DNA of 33,636 bases from Algoriphagus terrigena DSM 22685 (lineage in GTDB: Bacteria; Bacteroidota; Bacteroidia; Cytophagales; Cyclobacteriaceae), in assembly GCF_000429445.1 (NCBI RefSeq), contig NZ_AUBW01000035.1:1-33636 (forward strand), written 5' to 3'. The translations under genes and the position numbers were made by a program. Under the pieces are notes generated by a model. That model did no database searches. It saw nothing but the letters and a program-made list of their open reading frames with translations, and was not told the DNA's origin. Positions 32,173 through 33,636 of this stretch are shown here, piece by piece; positions within the stretch are counted from its first letter, which is position 1, and each line of letters opens with the position of its first letter.

Positions 32173-33258
32173 ATGCCTTCTACTAAAGTTAACCCAAATT
32201 CGTTTTCGGGCCAAACCCTTTACGTCGGCCTTGATGTCCATAAGAAGAACTGGGCAGTTTCCATTTTCAGTGATCATCATGAGTTAAAGACGATGAGTAC
32301 AGATCCAAATCCTGATACATTGGCAAAATTCCTCCTCAGGAACTATCCTGGCGCAGACTTTCGGGCTGTTTATGAAGCTGGATTCAGTGGATTCGGTACA
32401 TGCAGAGAACTCAAATCACTTGGCATAGCCTGTCAGGTTGTCCATCCTGCTGATGTTCCTACCACTCATAAAGAGAAGATTCAGAAAACCGATTCCATCG
32501 ATAGTCGAAAACTGGCTCGGATGCTTAGAAACAACGAGATATCTTCCATCCATATTCCGGATGAGGAGCTGGAAATCGACCGCTCTTTAATTCGACAGAG
32601 GTTCAATCTATCTAAGGATCTGACCAGACAAAAGATTCGGGTTCGCTCCATGTTGTTACAATATGGGATAGAGATTCCCGAACGCTTCAGCAAATCACAG
32701 TATCGGTCCTGGTCTAAGCCTTATATGGAATGGTTAAGAGACATACCCCAAGTCTCAGCCCAACTTCAGCAGGTGATCAACAATTATCTGGAAACAGGCC
32801 TGGTTCTCAAAAAACAGCTGTTAGATGCCACACGGCAGATACAGGCTCTTTCCAAAACAGACCGATACAAGAGAAACTGCGAACTGCTACTATCTACTCC
32901 AGGGATAAGCACCCTGGTTGCGATGAATTTACTGGTTCAGCTGGGTGATATCCATCGCTTCAAAAGTTTTCCAGAGCTGTGCAATTATGTGGGAATTGCA
33001 CCTACTATGCATAGCAGCGGAGAAAAATCAGTGACCGGAAAACTGAGTAACAGAGGAAGAAAAAGCATCAAAATCATGCTGGTAGAAGCCTCCTGGGTTG
33101 CTGTCAGGAAGGATCCAGCCTTAACGCTTTGCTTTAATGAACTGGCCAAAAGAATGAATAAAAACAAAGCCATCATCAAAATCGCAAAAAAGCTATTGAA
33201 CAGAATCCGGTATATACTCATCAATCAAACTCCTTATGAATTGGGAGTAATCGAATAA
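32173..33258 (+). CDS. IS110-family transposase (DEDD recombinase)
   Basis: A 361-residue transposase. The N-terminal RuvC-like DEDD domain has Asp21 (YVGLDVHKK), Glu68 (VYEAG), Asp107 and Asp110 (KTDSIDSRKLA). A helical region follows (about 130-235). The C-terminal transposase-20 domain has LLLSTPGISTLVAMNLLVQL, FPELCNYVGIAP and HSSGEKSVTGKLSNRGRKSI, where Ser281 or Ser282 is the candidate catalytic serine. Length is normal and all four acidic residues are kept, so the enzyme should be active. The family recombines DNA guided by a structured RNA from the noncoding end of the element. The ATG at 32173 gives a ~15-residue leader before the first strand. Confidence 0.94.
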   Translation: MPSTKVNPNSFSGQTLYVGLDVHKKNWAVSIFSDHHELKTMSTDPNPDTLAKFLLRNYPGADFRAVYEAGFSGFGTCRELKSLGIACQVVHPADVPTTHKEKIQKTDSIDSRKLARMLRNNEISSIHIPDEELEIDRSLIRQRFNLSKDLTRQKIRVRSMLLQYGIEIPERFSKSQYRSWSKPYMEWLRDIPQVSAQLQQVINNYLETGLVLKKQLLDATRQIQALSKTDRYKRNCELLLSTPGISTLVAMNLLVQLGDIHRFKSFPELCNYVGIAPTMHSSGEKSVTGKLSNRGRKSIKIMLVEASWVAVRKDPALTLCFNELAKRMNKNKAIIKIAKKLLNRIRYILINQTPYELGVIE

Positions 33259-33274
33259 GATCTTCAAAAGCCTT

Positions 33275-33560
33275 AAAAACAAGGAAGGGGAGCAAACGGT
33301 ATGTGTGTCTGCGGCAATCCAATAGGAATCGACCGTTCAGTGAAGACTACGTCCCCTCCTCTTTAAATTGAACAACAGATTGCAGTCCGACTGCTGATAG
33401 GAGATTGTTTAGAGAGGCTAAAGAAGAAGAAAAAATAACAAGTGACTGACGACCATCACTTCTCCAAAAGTGCAAAGATAGTTTCCACCGAACACCTGTA
33501 AAGGCTAAATAAACGGTGCTGCGCACCGGCCTTGACAGGTGTTCTCCGGAAACTGAAAGG
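33275..33560 (+). ncRNA. Candidate bridge (seek) RNA region of the IS
   Basis: The long 3' noncoding end folds readily: outer stem AGGAAGGGGA/TCCCCTCCT (33282-33291 with 33352-33360) enclosing AACGGT/ACCGTT (33295-33300 with 33332-33337); hairpin GCAGT-CCG-ACTGC (33382-33394); hairpin AAGTGA/TCACTT (33440-33461); and a 73-nt structure (33481-33553) of nested stems GTTTCC/GGAAAC, GAACACCTGT/ACAGGTGTTC, AAGGC/GCCTT and CGGTGC/GCACCG. No protein frame is present. RNAs of IS1111-type elements come from this end. Exact RNA ends are unknown. Confidence 0.5.
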
Positions 33561-33615
33561 CACTTAAGAGAAAAGTGACGGAAAAGTATTGTGAAATTTT
33601 AGCTAAACCCTTGTT

Positions 33616-33625
33616 TTTCAACATA
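33616..33625 (-). repeat. Right subterminal inverted repeat of the IS
   Basis: Reads TATGTTGAAA on the minus strand, one base shorter than the left copy, and lies 4 bases inside the right border at 33629. Confidence 0.65.
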
Positions 33626-33636
33626 GGAGACACTCA

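Larger units (their letters stand above)
32089..33629 (+). mobile_element. Complete IS110-family insertion sequence (IS1111-like layout)
   Basis: About 1541 bp. The borders follow from comparison with the unoccupied site at 31294-31325: left flank GGCCGTGAGTGGAG ends at 32088, right flank resumes in GGAG ACACTCA, with GGAG (33626-33629) shared by both ends, so the borders are uncertain by up to 4 bp. Subterminal inverted repeats TATGTTTGAAA (32093-32103) and, on the other strand, TATGTTGAAA (33616-33625) lie 4 bases inside the ends. The 5' noncoding end is short (84 nt) and the 3' end long (371 nt). No conventional target duplication is expected for this family. Confidence 0.82.

Overview
The window looks like chromosomal DNA of a Bacteroidota bacterium, probably of the Cytophagales/Cyclobacteriaceae (Algoriphagus-like) type. 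The placement is inferred from gene families: DUF4142 lipoprotein, SPW, CsbD, DUF892, DUF5675, a short AraC regulator with an HMA-like N-terminus, a CheB-CheR-PAS-kinase giant and a LanB-like enzyme. Weak Shine-Dalgarno signals and intergenic spaces filled with dispersed repeats fit the same group. No rRNA, tRNA or CRISPR array was seen.

Layout. At 1-1.9 kb is a sugar-type dehydrogenase operon (GMC flavoprotein plus the start of a small lipoprotein subunit). At 2.4-3.1 kb is a lone spheroidene monooxygenase (CrtA)-like gene. From 3.2 to 16.2 kb runs what looks like a stress-response island: CsbD, a small lipoprotein, a one-TM protein, SPW, a FAD/Rieske oxidoreductase with DUF6766, DUF4142, PRC-barrel, several small proteins and DUF892. 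A membrane sensor kinase and a divergent sigma54-type response regulator sit in its middle. Several of these genes carry a -24/-12-like motif (TGGYA, then TTGG or TTAGG) in front, so the regulator may act on its neighbours; this is inference. At 16.8-17.8 kb an AraC regulator and a single-domain response regulator form a pair. At 18.9-22.6 kb lies the 1232-residue CheB-CheR-PAS-histidine kinase.

From 17.8 kb on, spaces between genes are long and full of repeats: a 71-76 bp unit in tandem and dispersed, a double-hairpin element, a ~266 bp repeat present twice (one copy interrupted by a MITE-like 167 bp element), and 9 bp tandem repeats. Between them lie a membrane-anchored protein of unknown function, an AlkD-like DNA alkylation repair gene, a compact four-gene cassette of unknown function (248-residue protein, DUF5675, TM/coiled-coil protein, two-TM holin-like protein) and an AT-richer orphan LanB-like dehydratase.

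The right end holds a complete IS110-family insertion of about 1541 bp. Both junctions lie within the window, and an unoccupied copy of its target, a palindromic repeat, is present about 0.8 kb upstream. Its long 3' noncoding end can fold into several strong stems and is a candidate bridge (seek) RNA. This element, the MITE and the four-gene cassette are the most interesting parts of the window.
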